Positions 54,480 to 64,000 of a DNA stretch of 64,000 nucleotides are shown piece by piece. The notes beneath the pieces were generated by a model. That model worked only from the letters and a program-made list of their open reading frames with translations. It had not been told where the DNA came from and did no database searches. This stretch comes from Bombyx mori (lineage: Eukaryota > Arthropoda > Insecta > Lepidoptera > Bombycidae). Position 1 is the first letter of the stretch. The number at the start of each line of letters is the position of its first letter. The position numbers were made by a program, and so were the translations under genes. The stretch lies in assembly GCF_030269925.1 (NCBI RefSeq), contig NC_085117.1, positions 5,704,731-5,768,730 on the forward strand, given 5' to 3'.

Positions 54480-55640
54480 CCCTAATCCTAAAGTGGGAAC
54501 CGCGCCCATGGGATTAATGAATGAGGGAATTCAGTTTCTAACACCGACTTCGATGGACCTGGCCCATGGCCTATCAGAGACTCAGAGTACCTCGCGAAAT
54601 ACCACTTCAACACCTTGCCTTTAGATGCAACGGATGAACCATGCACGAGCGACTGTCCTAAGCCCGGCAAACTTCCATCAATCGTCCTCAATGACATCGA
54701 GGATGTTACTGAGCTACCGAAGCTACTTCAAACCATGAGCAGTAAAGAAGATTTTAAATTCAAACTAATCAGTAGCAATCTACTCCACAAGATCGTCAAA
54801 AATGCTGAGGAGTTTAAGAAAATCACATTAGTAACAAGAGCAAACAATCTTTACCATATCAAGAAAGATGGCTAGAGAAATAGCCAAAAAGGACCGTAAT
54901 GAAGCACCTGGATTTCATCTGATTACCACTAGGCTATTGAAAGGGCTCTCTGAAGGGCTCTCTGGGAAGTGTATTATCTTTTTGACCGAAAATGTCCCTC
55001 CTGCACTCGGAAAAGATCCTAAACGATCCGTATCCCTGGTAAGCCAATTGAGAAAGTCTCATCTTATCGCCCTGTTAGCCTGACGCTGGGATTGTCAATA
55101 TTGTGGGAAAGCACCATCTTAACAGGATTATGTCGTGCCCAGATATGGGTTAGATAATAATATCCAGTCACCTAATTGCCTTTCAGAAGCCTCGAACAAT
55201 AGAGCTAGTACACACAGTGTATTGCACAATAACGCAATGTCTGGAAAGGCGAAAGTTCTGTTGGCCTGCTTTTCTTGACGTCCAACAAGCCTTTGACCGG
55301 GCTCGGCATTAAAGACTGTTCAGCAAAATTAAAAATCATATTCCGCATTCCTACTTTCTGCTATTGGCATCTTATCTCAGTGACAGAAAGATTCAAGTCA
55401 TACGAAAGATCTTCTCTTTTGACTGTAAAGCCGAAGTAACCCAAAGCTCCGTACTTGGTCCCATCTTTTATAACATATTTACTTGTGACTTACGCCGGTC
55501 ATCAGAAACAGCTGTAACGACCTTTGCCGATTATGTAGCTGACCTCAGTTGTAGCAATGACCCTAATGAAGTAACCAGACAGAGCTCAAAATAGTTATTA
55601 AACTACATATATTAGATATAGATAGTACTCTCATTGGCGC
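54480..55640 (+). pseudogene. Jockey-clade LINE, internally deleted and decayed
   Basis: Three frames survive. 54615-54873 resembles the C-terminal domain of jockey-type ORF1 (FKFKLISSNLLHKIVKNAEE, ITLVTRANNLYHIKKDG). 54868-55083 resembles the start of the RT domain (NEAPGFHLITTRLLKGLSEG). 55364-55594 resembles the palm (SVLGPIFYNIFTCDL) followed by VTTFADYVADLS. The palm should read FADD; here the second catalytic aspartate is tyrosine, so the enzyme would be dead even without the deletions. The ORF2 endonuclease is missing, joining ORF1 almost directly to RT. Confidence 0.75.
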
Positions 55641-56121
55641 CTTGGTATACCCGAAATTTGGAAATTCTCGAGTACTTGGAAATACCAACCATAATGAACG
55701 AAATTAAGTAATACTCTCCCAACTATAAGGATTGTTCGACAGCTCACCCAAACTCGTTGACCAATACGCATGTTCTTGCACCCAAAACCGATTACAAAAC
55801 TCAAAAGAGCCGAACAATCGATGTGCTGAAAATCTTCGGTCTTGTAGTATCTTTACTTGAGGTCGTACTTGGATAAAATGATTGTGAACTACCCCTTTCG
55901 AGTACATTCTCTTATAAATAGAAATCTTCAGTCGATAGGGAACCTTACATAGAATACTTACGATAGAACTCTGTGTAACTCTCGCAAATGTCTTATTAAT
56001 AAAACGTAAAGATTTCCATACATTCTTTAGTGAAATCACTTGTAAGTACAATAAAGATAAACTATTCTGCAATATTAACCCCTGAGCAACTCAGAGTGGT
56101 GGTGAGTCTCTGAGGTGGTGG
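55641..56121. other. Region with a 122-codon minus-strand frame, unassigned
   Basis: Frame 56072-55704 contains FINKTFARVTQSSIVSILCK and KISIYKRMYSKG, which loosely recall LINE RT thumb sequence, but the match is too weak to call. Confidence 0.3.
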
Positions 56122-56329
56122 TTAACCCTCAGACACAGCCCACTGAGTTTCTCGCCGGATCTTCTCAGTGGGTCGCGTTTCCGATCCGGTGGTAGATTCT
56201 GCGAAGCACGGCTCTTGCTAGGGTTCGTGTTAGCAGCGTCGTCAGGTTTAAGCCCCGTGAGCTCACCTACTAGTTAAGGTTACGCTGAAATAGCCCCTCA
56301 AGGCTCTCAGTTTAGGTAGGAAAAAAAAG
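56122..56329 (-). repeat. Repeat B, copy
   Basis: ACCCTCAGACACAGCCCACT, GAGTTTCTCGCCGGATCTTC and GGTAGATTCTGCGAAGCACG match the minus strand of repeat B; ends in AGGAAAAAAAAGG. Confidence 0.75.
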
Positions 56330-57059
56330 GTGGTGGTGGCCGTTGCGATGTACTGAAGACCGGTCCCGTCTCAAATTTATCTAAATCTAAATCACAGCAA
56401 CACGAGGAAAATTGCGCGCTTCATTCATCAAACTGTTTGTTCACAAATTTTCCTTCCACAATCGAACCGGTAGAGACGTCGGAGTCTGTTTTAAATAAAT
56501 ATTCCTCGCTTAAGATTGAGCCGGTTTTCGAATTCCCGACCGAACCCCGGCAATAGCGCTGCTCCATTATGGATGAGTTCCCGGATAGTACGACCTGGAT
56601 ATTTTGTGCAATCGAATTTAGAATGTATACCCAAGTCGTAGGCTGCAAAATTCATTGCCCTGTAAGAGTGATGCAGCGTTTAGATTCTGAGATAAAAACG
56701 TACACTGAAATTTGGTTTTTAAGTTTTTGCTGTTTAGGTCCGTTTTACATTGTGAAAGTGTGTTTCAGTGTGGAAGGTTTTGAGCCATAGTCCGTCCAGT
56801 GGCATTAGGGCAGCAATGAGTGATGTATATTTATTTATGAATGAAATGATACTCGTACACTTGTCACTCAAGAGATATCTTTTTTAATTGTAAATGGCAT
56901 AAATATATTTTTACTTGTGACATTAATGAATGCTATCATTGGGTTAGTTCAAAATACCATGATAGTTCCAAACATACATACGTGTTTATTAGGAAAAGTG
57001 GAGAAATGTCTAAAATTGTGTTCGAAACGCAAAAAAACATCTAGATATTAGACGATATA
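56330..57059. other. Unannotated region
   Basis: Two overlapping frames of 73 and 75 codons on opposite strands, no domain; nothing else seen. Confidence 0.35.
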
Positions 57060-57269
57060 TTAATGCGTGAAGGAAAAGCTTTGTATCCCTTTTTACGAAA
57101 ATTGCGCAGAGGGAGGAGTATTTAATTTCCCACACTTATAGAGAATATAGAGAAGGAGTGCTGAATGTTAATATTTTTTTTAAATCAGGCCTAAAAATAC
57201 ATTAAATCAATAAAAAAACATTACACACACTACCATGTATTTGACGCACACACGCATGCATACTATTTA
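57060..57269 (+). mobile_element. Helitron A (Lep1-like), 5' part
   Basis: ATATTAATGCGTGAAGGAAA through CGCACACACGCATGCATACT matches the first half of 61857-62273. It is cut off where a T-run and a SINE A fragment begin; the 3' half is absent. Confidence 0.75.
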
Positions 57270-57296
57270 TTCTTTTTTTTTGTTTTTTATTATTAG

Positions 57297-57389
57297 TTTC
57301 AACGGCTGCCCCACCCTTCAAACCGAAACGCATTACTGCTTCACGGCAAAAATAGGCGGGGTGGTGGTACCTACCCGCACGGACTCACA
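57297..57389 (-). mobile_element. SINE A, body fragment
   Basis: CAACGGCTGCCCCACCCTTC to CTACCCGCACGGACTCAC; the 3' tail is replaced by a T-rich run. Confidence 0.8.
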
Positions 57390-58039
57390 GTCACAACCAA
57401 AAACGGCTTAAACAGAATGTAGACAGATTTTTATGTACTCTCAACCTTCTACCTGCAGTTTGCCGTCTTATCGCGACAAAGGCGCTTGGAACACGAAATA
57501 TCAGGCATATAGGTCTCACTGAAATAATACAATACTGTTAAAACCTGAAAAATATTGTAATATTATTATTTGTAAAGCACAATTATTGCCAACCTATACG
57601 TAATATCCAATTGAATTTTCAAACAGCTATCACACCATTGTTTATCCACAAGTAGAGAGCTTTCCGAAAACTTTTAATGAATTTGCCAATCAAAGGAAAA
57701 TTCCGCGAACCGTCTCGGAGCTTTCATTTGAATTCAAGTGTGAGCTTACAAGTTAGGAGGAAGTATGCGTCTCATTCATTTTGAAGTTATTTCCGTACTA
57801 AGAGTATTTAATAATTATTAGCGTATCAACGAGTCTACGGAGCATACCACCAGTTCGTTATACCGAAGGAGCAAAACTTTTTGTAGAGACCAACATATCA
57901 TAGACTGCTTAGGATCCCTAAGCGACTGTAAGTTCTTGTAGCCTATAGTAGAAGACTCCTTCAAAACTATGTAGTGTCAGACTATATAAGTATATTTACG
58001 CTTGGCTTTAAATCTAGCAGAAAAACCAATATTTCTCTT
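57390..58039. other. Unannotated spacer
   Basis: No feature recognised. Confidence 0.35.
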
Positions 58040-58560
58040 TAGTATATCAGAGGAAGTGTGAAGGTACTTCTGCGAGTCCGCCATATCGCAGAAGGAGGCG
58101 TTGGAACGAGACAGGGAGAGCTGTTCCCTTCCCGCACCGATCCGTCGCCGTCGAGTCGGGGGCCGGAGGAGACAGTACAAGCGTACGTCCCGGCCCCTGT
58201 AGATGGCGACTTCCCCCCGGTGAATGTAACCAGTTGGAGGTGTATCGCGTCCCAACCCGGCAGGCTGGTTGTGGTCCAGCAGAGTATTCCAGGGCACCAG
58301 CAGCATCGTCTGGACGGCGCGACGGGCTGCCGTACCGAGAGGGCCGACGTTCCTGAACCTTCGATTCGCCTCGAAGGCTCCGTCCGCCGGGCGTCCTTGG
58401 GGTGAGCTGCGCTGCGGTTATAGTGCTGGTTATAGGATCCTAAAAACATCGAAAGGCCCGCGGTTCGGAGTCGCGGACCAGTCCCACATACACCGCGCAC
58501 CCCCTAGGCGCGGGGACTTCGTAGGAGGTTCGGACACCTGCCAAGAAAAAAAAGTCGCAG
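58040..58560 (+). pseudogene. GC-rich LINE 3' end, copy 2
   Basis: It matches 5431-5880 in opposite orientation (GGTGTATCGCGTCCCAACCC, CCCCTAGGCGCGGGGACTTC) and ends in an A-run at 58547-58554. Overlapping frames of 102-153 codons on both strands reflect the high GC; the plus frame at 58058-58405 could be an ORF remnant, but shows no RT motif. Confidence 0.5.
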
Positions 58561-59124
58561 TGCACAGACCTACATAATATGTCTCATCTTCTTCTTCAGA
58601 ATTCACAAAGTGGACAAGTGTGTGACAGTGTGTTCACACATCAACCTCTTAAATAATATATTCAAATTAAATCTTCAACAAGATAAGTCAGATGTGTTTA
58701 CTAGTTCCAAATGAAGGCAGCATTTGTGAATTTTTAATGTGAATTTTAGCATAACACGAAAGCGTCGGGGTGCTCTTATATAAGGTTACATAAGGTAAAT
58801 TATGAACCTTGCGTAGGCGTGCGCTGTAATCAAAGTTACCCACGTTAAAAACTTTATCTCCTTTGTCAGCTCTAGTTAGAGCTACGTATATGAATAAAGA
58901 AACTTTAGCAGGTGTTCAGTTTTATCTTATCATATATTATAAATACTATAGCATGAGTGCAGCAAAGTTAAAAGAGAGCTATGAATTGTGCAGACCCATT
59001 AAATGTTGGTAAGTATCATATTAAATGAAAACATGGCCTTTATTAGTCCTTCTTAGAGTAATTAAGTACTTGATTTTGATACCAAGCAAAAATTAACAAA
59101 GCAAAGTAATAATTCTTCGTCCTC
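58561..59124. other. Unannotated AT-rich spacer
   Basis: No feature recognised. Confidence 0.35.
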
Positions 59125-59305
59125 TTCTCAGTCGCGTCTTGACCGAGTGGTCGTGATCGTCACGTAGTGTTTGGGGGCAGACTTGATGTGTCGCACGATG
59201 TCCCGCCAGCTGTCCCTGCTCGAGACGATTCCACTGCACTCATTTACGGGACCTCCCATTGCAGTTGTAATTTGGTCGGTCCACCGCTTTCGTGACCTCA
59301 AACTA
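59125..59305 (-). pseudogene. RTE-clade LINE, C-terminal fragment
   Basis: It matches 32849-33060 in the same orientation: GTGGTCGTGATCGTCACGTA, ATTCCACTGCACTCATTTAC and TTTGGTCGGTCCACCGC. Indels break the frame. Confidence 0.65.
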
Positions 59306-59366
59306 ATAATAAATGTGTATAATTCAACGTAGCACCATTGCCGTAGGAACGCTAGGACTTATAATA

Positions 59367-59686
59367 CTAGCTGACCCGGCAAACGTTGTTTTGCCATTTA
59401 TGTAAGATTTCTAGGGAATTTCTAGTGTAGAAAAAAAAACTAACTTATTGTTAGATGAGGGAATATAAAAATAACAAAACCTCATTCAACCACATAATGC
59501 CTCAGTACAACAACAAATTTTTTTTTCAAAAAATAAAAAAATTATAGTGTTAGGGGTGGACAACCCTTATCACTTAGGCGACATTTCAGACCTACTGAAT
59601 ATGCATATAAAATTTCATAAAAATCGGTCATACCGATTCAGAGGAGTATGCATGGTAACACATTGTGACACGAGAATTTTATAAGA
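59367..59686 (-). mobile_element. Helitron D-related element
   Basis: On the minus strand it ends GGCAAAACAACGTTTGCCGGG...TCAGCTAG|T, the same 3' end as 13301-13579. It begins TCTTATAAAATTCTCGTGTC with A upstream. The interior differs from Helitron D, as is common for Helitron subfamilies. Confidence 0.7.
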
Positions 59687-59890
59687 TTAACTGTGCCTTA
59701 TGTGTAAATAAAAGAAAACCAATCTCAATCGCCTCCACAACATTGCTCCATCGCTCATATGCAAGTGGTAAGTGTCTGAACATTAATAAAAACATAAAAT
59801 AAATATACATGCGACGGCGACTTTCTCGGTCGATAATACATAAATTATCGAAAATCGAAGAAAATACTAAATAATTAAATAAAATCTAAA

Positions 59891-60834
59891 TCTATATATT
59901 AATACGTGAAGCAAAAACTTTGTATCCCTTTTTACGAAAATTGCGCGGACGGAGGAGTATGAAATTTTCCACACTTATAGAGAATATAGAGAAGAAGTGC
60001 ACAATGCAAATATTTTTTTAAAATAATGCATAAAAGATACATTAAATCAATAAAGAAAACATTACACACACTACATACCATGTATTTGACGCACACACGC
60101 ATGTAATAGCAACCTAAACTGACAACAACCTATAAATCAGCAATTTATCAATTCTACACTATATATTTGTTGAATTGCATATTAAAGCATAGTCCAAAGC
60201 AGTTACTTCATCAGGAACATCTATCTATTGAGTAATAATAATACCATTATGTAATAATCATTGTATATTCATTTATTTATGATAAATGGCAAATAGAAAC
60301 ATTTTACATACATAATAATATTTATTTAATAACGTAATAATTATACTTATCTTTTAATTCACAATGTCCACACTTATACACAGTATCAAGCCAGAGAGAG
60401 AGCTCCGCACCGCCCGACGTCTCAACCGAGAATGACTCGAGATTGGTCGGCGCAGGGGCTTTTGTAGGCGGTGACAAACAACTATGCGTCATACTTGTTT
60501 GTCATCGCTCGAACGTTGGCTTTAATTTAAATTTGTATTTACTGCAATTATTTATAAATATATTATTACTTAATTTACTAACATTATTTGTGTTATATAT
60601 CTATACCTATACATAGGCATAAGCTATCACATGCATACTATTTATTGTCAAACTTTTGTTCTTGACGTCTGTTGTCAAATTGAGATTAAATATTGTTTGT
60701 CTTTGTTAATATTTTGTATAGTGTAGTCTTGGTAAAATTTGTGATTATAGAAGTATAAAATACAATCACAATAGTGTACCAACTTACAATTTCAATTAAT
60801 TATAGTCGAATTTCGACTACTGCGGGACCACTAG
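59891..60834 (+). mobile_element. Helitron A (Lep1-like), complete but interrupted
   Basis: TCTATATATTAATACGTGAA (A upstream) to TAGTCGAATTTCGACTA and CTGCGGGACCACTAG (T downstream). Both ends are intact. A 530-bp insertion (60102-60631) sits between GCACACACGC and GCATACTATTTA. Confidence 0.85.
60102..60631. mobile_element. 530-bp insertion in Helitron A, possible solo LTR
   Basis: It begins TGTAATAGC and ends GCTATCACA, an inverted pair with 8 of 9 matches and LTR-like TG...CA ends. GCAT occurs at both junctions, but overlaps the ends, so the target duplication is ambiguous. There is no coding capacity. Confidence 0.5.
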
Positions 60835-61173
60835 TAAAACTAAATATGTTAATATGAAATTCCTTGAAAACATTTCCGTACTTTTTTATCATATATTATA
60901 CAAATTACATAACTGAAATGAAATCCGATACACTAATGTTAATTTACAAAACATTTCACCGTATTTTTCTTTCGATGATATAGTATTTATGAAGCCTGTA
61001 CCGCATTCCTGGCTATTACTTCCTGAAATAATAAGCCTCAAGTAAGCTTAGAATCTATAAGTAGCCATCCGGTGATTAGCCACACTCGCATCGATACGTG
61101 GATCGATAGTATTAATCGATTCATGCAAACAGAGCTTCAACCGAGATATTAACAAGATCAACTGATAAGCAGT
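60835..61173. other. Unannotated spacer
   Basis: No feature recognised. Confidence 0.35.
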
Positions 61174-61342
61174 GTGCTTAGTGCGAGTTTTTTAACGTTC
61201 TCGATAGCGTAAAAGTTAACCCAATATTGTATGCAGTTGGAACAGCACCCCTAACGGCAAACGTAGGCAAACGATCCCATTCCATATAAATATGAGCTAA
61301 CTTTTACGCTATCGAGAATGTTAAAAAACTCGCACTAAGCAC
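61174..61342. mobile_element. 169-bp MITE with 45-bp inverted ends
   Basis: 61174-61218 (GTGCTTAGTGCGAG...GCGTAAAAGTTA) and 61298-61342 are inverted copies with 44 of 45 matches; the 79-bp centre is unrelated. Without transposase it must be moved in trans. The superfamily is not assigned because the duplication is unclear. Confidence 0.75.
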
Positions 61343-61499
61343 TCAGAACTAGAGTCGTTGTTCCAATCGAAATATTCTTTGTCGTAATTCAGGATCCCGT
61401 CTGCTCCAGCGATTGTCAGTCCTACGGCAGTCCACTGCCACTTCAGCTTGCTGACCCTTTGAGCTAAGTCGATGACTTTAGAACGTTAACTAACTGTTT

Positions 61500-61677
61500 T
61501 AGAACTTTAGCGGAAGACGTAACGTGGGACACCCCTGGCTAGGTGGTGCGATGACCTCCGAACGGTGGCCGGCAAGAAGTGGATGAGGAAAGCCGCAGAC
61601 CGGGCTCAGTGGTGTGGATTGGGAGAGGCCTATGTCCTGCAGTGGACGACTGTGGGCTGTTGATGATGGTGATGATG
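61500..61677 (+). pseudogene. RTE-clade LINE, C-terminal fragment and tail
   Basis: One frame reads RWCDDLRTVAGKKWMRKAAD, then GEAYVLQWTTVGC and stop, followed by TGATGATGGTGATGATG. This is the typical RTE ORF2 end plus microsatellite tail. Truncated at its 5' side. Confidence 0.8.
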
Positions 61678-61856
61678 TAATTCAGGAAACCTTATAATTC
61701 CTTAGCTATTCATATATATTAGATAAATGTAAATATTCAATCGGGATGTAGGGCTTGTCGCGGCGTGTGCCTGTGCGTACAACTCCAGTTCGTTAAGCTC
61801 CACTCGCCGACACAAATGCGCGTTTACATTTCTCAACTGACTTTAGTGCTCTATTA

Positions 61857-62273
61857 TCTATATATTAATACGTGAAGCAAAAACTTTGTATCCCTTTTTA
61901 CGAAAATTGCGCGGACGGAGGAGCATGAAATTTTCCACACTTATAGAGAATATAGAGAAGAAGTGCACAATGCTAATATTTTTTTTAAATAATGCATAAA
62001 AGATACATTAAATCAATAAAGAAAACATTACACACACTACATACCATGTATTTAACGCACACACGCACGCATACTATTTATTGTCAAACTTTTGCTCTTG
62101 ACGTCTGTGGTCAAATTGAGAATAGATTAAATATTGTTTGTCTCTATTAATATTTTTTATAGAGTAGCCTTGGCGAAATTTGTGTATATAGAAGTATAAA
62201 ATACAATCATAATAATGTCCAAACTTATAATTTCAATTAATTAGTGTAATTTCGACTACAGTAGAATCACTAG
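61857..62273 (+). mobile_element. Helitron A (Lep1-like), uninterrupted copy
   Basis: TCTATATATTAATACGTGAA (A upstream) to TAGAATCACTAG (T downstream), 417 bp. The 3' hairpin is partly eroded (TAGTGTAATTTCGACTA). It serves as the reference for the split copies. Confidence 0.85.
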
Positions 62274-62439
62274 TATGTATTCTTACGAATTAACTGCATT
62301 GAGTTCAGTTGAAATCAGTTGTTCTCCCTGCACGATAGAGTCATTTAAATGTCATCGGGTGATTGATCTGTTCAGGACGAGGGTAGTGTTGTGCTGACGT
62401 GTCGTTGACGTGACGTTTTGGTGCCACCATCCAGTTGTT

Positions 62440-62495
62440 TAGACTTAGACCTCAAGGTAAGTGGCGGCATTTAGTTAGTGAGCTTTATGGGTTCT
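62440..62495 (+). mobile_element. Degenerate SINE A tail fragment
   Basis: GACCTCAAGGTAAGTGGCGG ... GCTTTATGGGTTCT resembles the CTCAAGGTGGGTGGCGC...TCTATGGGCTCC part of SINE A. Confidence 0.45.
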
Positions 62496-62519
62496 ATTAT
62501 ATTTCTATTATCTCTATTA

Positions 62520-62848
62520 TAGTTCTATAATCACAGATTTCGCCAAGACTACCCTATGGACAAATAATATTAAAGACAAACAATATTAATCTATTCTCAA
62601 TTTGACCACAGACTTTCAAAGTAAACACTATATGTGTGTGTATATGTGTTGTATCAAATACATGGTAGTGTGAGTAATGTTTTTTTATTGATTTAATGTA
62701 TTATTAATACATAAAAAAAAAAAATTGCATTCTGCACTTCTATTCTGCTCTATATTCTCTATAAGTGAGGAAAATTTCATACTCCTTCGTCCGCGCAATT
62801 TTCGTAAAAAGGGGCACAAAGTTTTTGCTTCACGTATTAATATATAGA
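62520..62848 (-). mobile_element. Helitron A (Lep1-like), 3'-truncated copy
   Basis: On the minus strand it starts TCTATATATTAATACGTGAA (62848, A upstream) and runs to about 62520, where the 3' hairpin and CTAG are missing. A 104-codon frame across it (62999-62685) is not a gene. Confidence 0.8.
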
Positions 62849-63607
62849 TTATTAGAAAATGATTAGTTACTAGTACAAGTAAATGTACATACACAAAGGC
62901 AGCACCGCGAATGGGTTTGTGGCAGGTAGTCGGGTGCGATATAAAGAATTTAACGAGCGGAGCACTCGTGAAGGACCTCCTGCCTGCCTTCCTGCCCACC
63001 TTCCTTCCCGTCGCCTAACTACCGCATTACATTAACATTTCAAATCACAAGTGTAACCCAGAGGTTTAGTGCCTAATCAATTTTATGTTGTACGATCTTT
63101 TACCTTTATCCTTCTTTATTCATTTAAATCCTCATAACATTTCCTCTTAACAGATCGGAAGACGCATACTTTCCTCGCTCAGTAATGAGTAGCCGACACA
63201 CAGCCTCACACGCGAGGTATCAGCATCGCAGATGTCAGCTCGACATATATTCACATGTTTCAACTTTCTGAAAACAAGTTGTTGCTATAAATGCGGGTAC
63301 AGCATGTTAATTGCGTTTTCTGTAATATATAAAAAAAAAAACAGAATCCAAAGCCTTTAAACTCCTTTTTAAATTAATATATTCTCTCAATGAATGACAG
63401 ACAGGTCAGTGAATAGAAAAAAATGTTTTTTTTTTAAAACTAAAGAGTTTTAAAGGTTTTCAATACTAAAGCTTTTACTCCACATAAGTACATAATACAT
63501 ACAGCGTGTCACAGCATGTTTTTTAATGACTACCGTTCACAAAGCTGTTTAATGTCATCTAAATTATGTAATGTGTTATTAAATATATAAATGTACAATA
63601 CTCGTAA
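62849..63607. other. Unannotated spacer
   Basis: AT-rich; no feature recognised. Confidence 0.35.
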
Positions 63608-63860
63608 CAGCACTAGTAGTAGGACCTCATGTGAGTCCGCGCGGGTAAGTACCACCACCCTGCCTATTTCTGTCGTGAAGCAGTAATGCGTTTCGGTTTG
63701 AAGGGTGGGGCAGCCGTTGTAACTATACTTGAGACCTCAGAACTCATATCTCAAGGTGGGTGGCGCATTTACGTTGTAGATGTCTATGGGCTCCAGTAAC
63801 CACCTAACACCAGGTGGGCTCTGAGCTCGTCCACTTATCTAAGCAATAAAAAGAAAAAAT
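63608..63860 (+). mobile_element. SINE A, 5'-truncated copy
   Basis: CTAGTAGTAGGACCTCATGT to TCTAAGCAATAAAAAG; well preserved body, tRNA head missing. Confidence 0.85.
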
Positions 63861-64000
63861 ATATCAAATGTATAAATGTACATTAAGAGCTAACATACTA
63901 ATTATATTTTCAATACTTTCTGATTGATTGACGCAAATGGTAGTTTGATTAGAAAAACATTTCATTTTAATCTTATGTACATACTTCTTCTATACATTTC

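Noticed and set aside
55704..56072. 122-codon minus-strand frame loosely like a LINE RT thumb
   Set aside because: The similarity is by impression only and lacks the catalytic or signature residues.
58040..58062. GTATATCAGAGGAAGTGTGAA resembling part of the RTE copy at 23150-23170, suggesting a chimeric insertion
   Set aside because: The match is only about 20 bases and could be shared microhomology; no further RTE sequence follows.
62685..62999. 104-codon minus-strand frame
   Set aside because: It crosses the 5' end of a Helitron A copy; other copies show the same sequence without a frame.

Overview
The window looks like repeat-dense chromosomal DNA of a lepidopteran insect, most likely the silkworm Bombyx mori or a very close relative. 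The reasons are: at least 18 copies of a tRNA-headed SINE that I associate from memory with Bm1; several lepidopteran Helitron families with TC...CTAG ends inserted between A and T; jockey-, RTE- and REL-endonuclease-type LINE fragments; and AT-rich spacers. I find no intact host gene and no functional tRNA or rRNA gene. There is no CRISPR array and nothing bacterial. Nearly every longer open reading frame belongs to a transposable element. A pure mosaic of nested elements would suit Bombyx heterochromatin or the W chromosome, but the sequence alone cannot place it. Family names are from memory; the structural statements (ends, target-site duplications, motifs) were read directly.

Layout. 1-13 kb holds a terminal-inverted-repeat element fragment, SINEs, a jockey-type LINE C-terminus, an LTR fragment and nested Helitrons. 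A precise head-to-tail Helitron pair lies at 12.6-13.0 kb. 13.2-20.1 kb is a local direct duplication. The second unit has lost about 1.15 kb, apparently by recombination between two SINE copies, and a chimeric SINE marks the joint. 20-27 kb holds SINEs, an RTE copy with a 16-bp target duplication, a solo LTR, and a 5'-truncated LINE (RT thumb plus zinc finger plus PD-(D/E)XK-like nuclease) inserted in a Helitron with a 7-bp duplication. 27-36 kb holds SINEs, LINE tails and a 1.1-kb element with about 290-bp inverted arms. 35.3-42.6 kb lies between two 270-bp inverted arms and contains further repeats, including a tRNA-derived SINE and an inverted pair of another element.

43-47 kb contains a 65-nt near-perfect hairpin, SINE pieces, a candidate MITE and two copies of a 0.42-kb poly(A) retroposon, each with its own target duplication. 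47.8-51.1 kb is a young, internally deleted Gypsy-type LTR retrotransposon (gag, protease and integrase pieces, LTRs nearly identical, 4-bp target duplication). 51.2-52.2 kb is a foldback element with about 267-bp near-identical inverted arms. 52-64 kb holds SINEs, a decayed jockey LINE, RTE pieces, four Helitrons of one family (one carrying a 530-bp insertion) and a 169-bp MITE.

How the pieces relate. Non-autonomous elements dominate. The main SINE shares its 3' tail with the jockey/CR1-type LINE fragments, which suggests that LINE family supplied its retrotransposition machinery. Helitrons, MITEs and the foldback element have no autonomous partner in the window.
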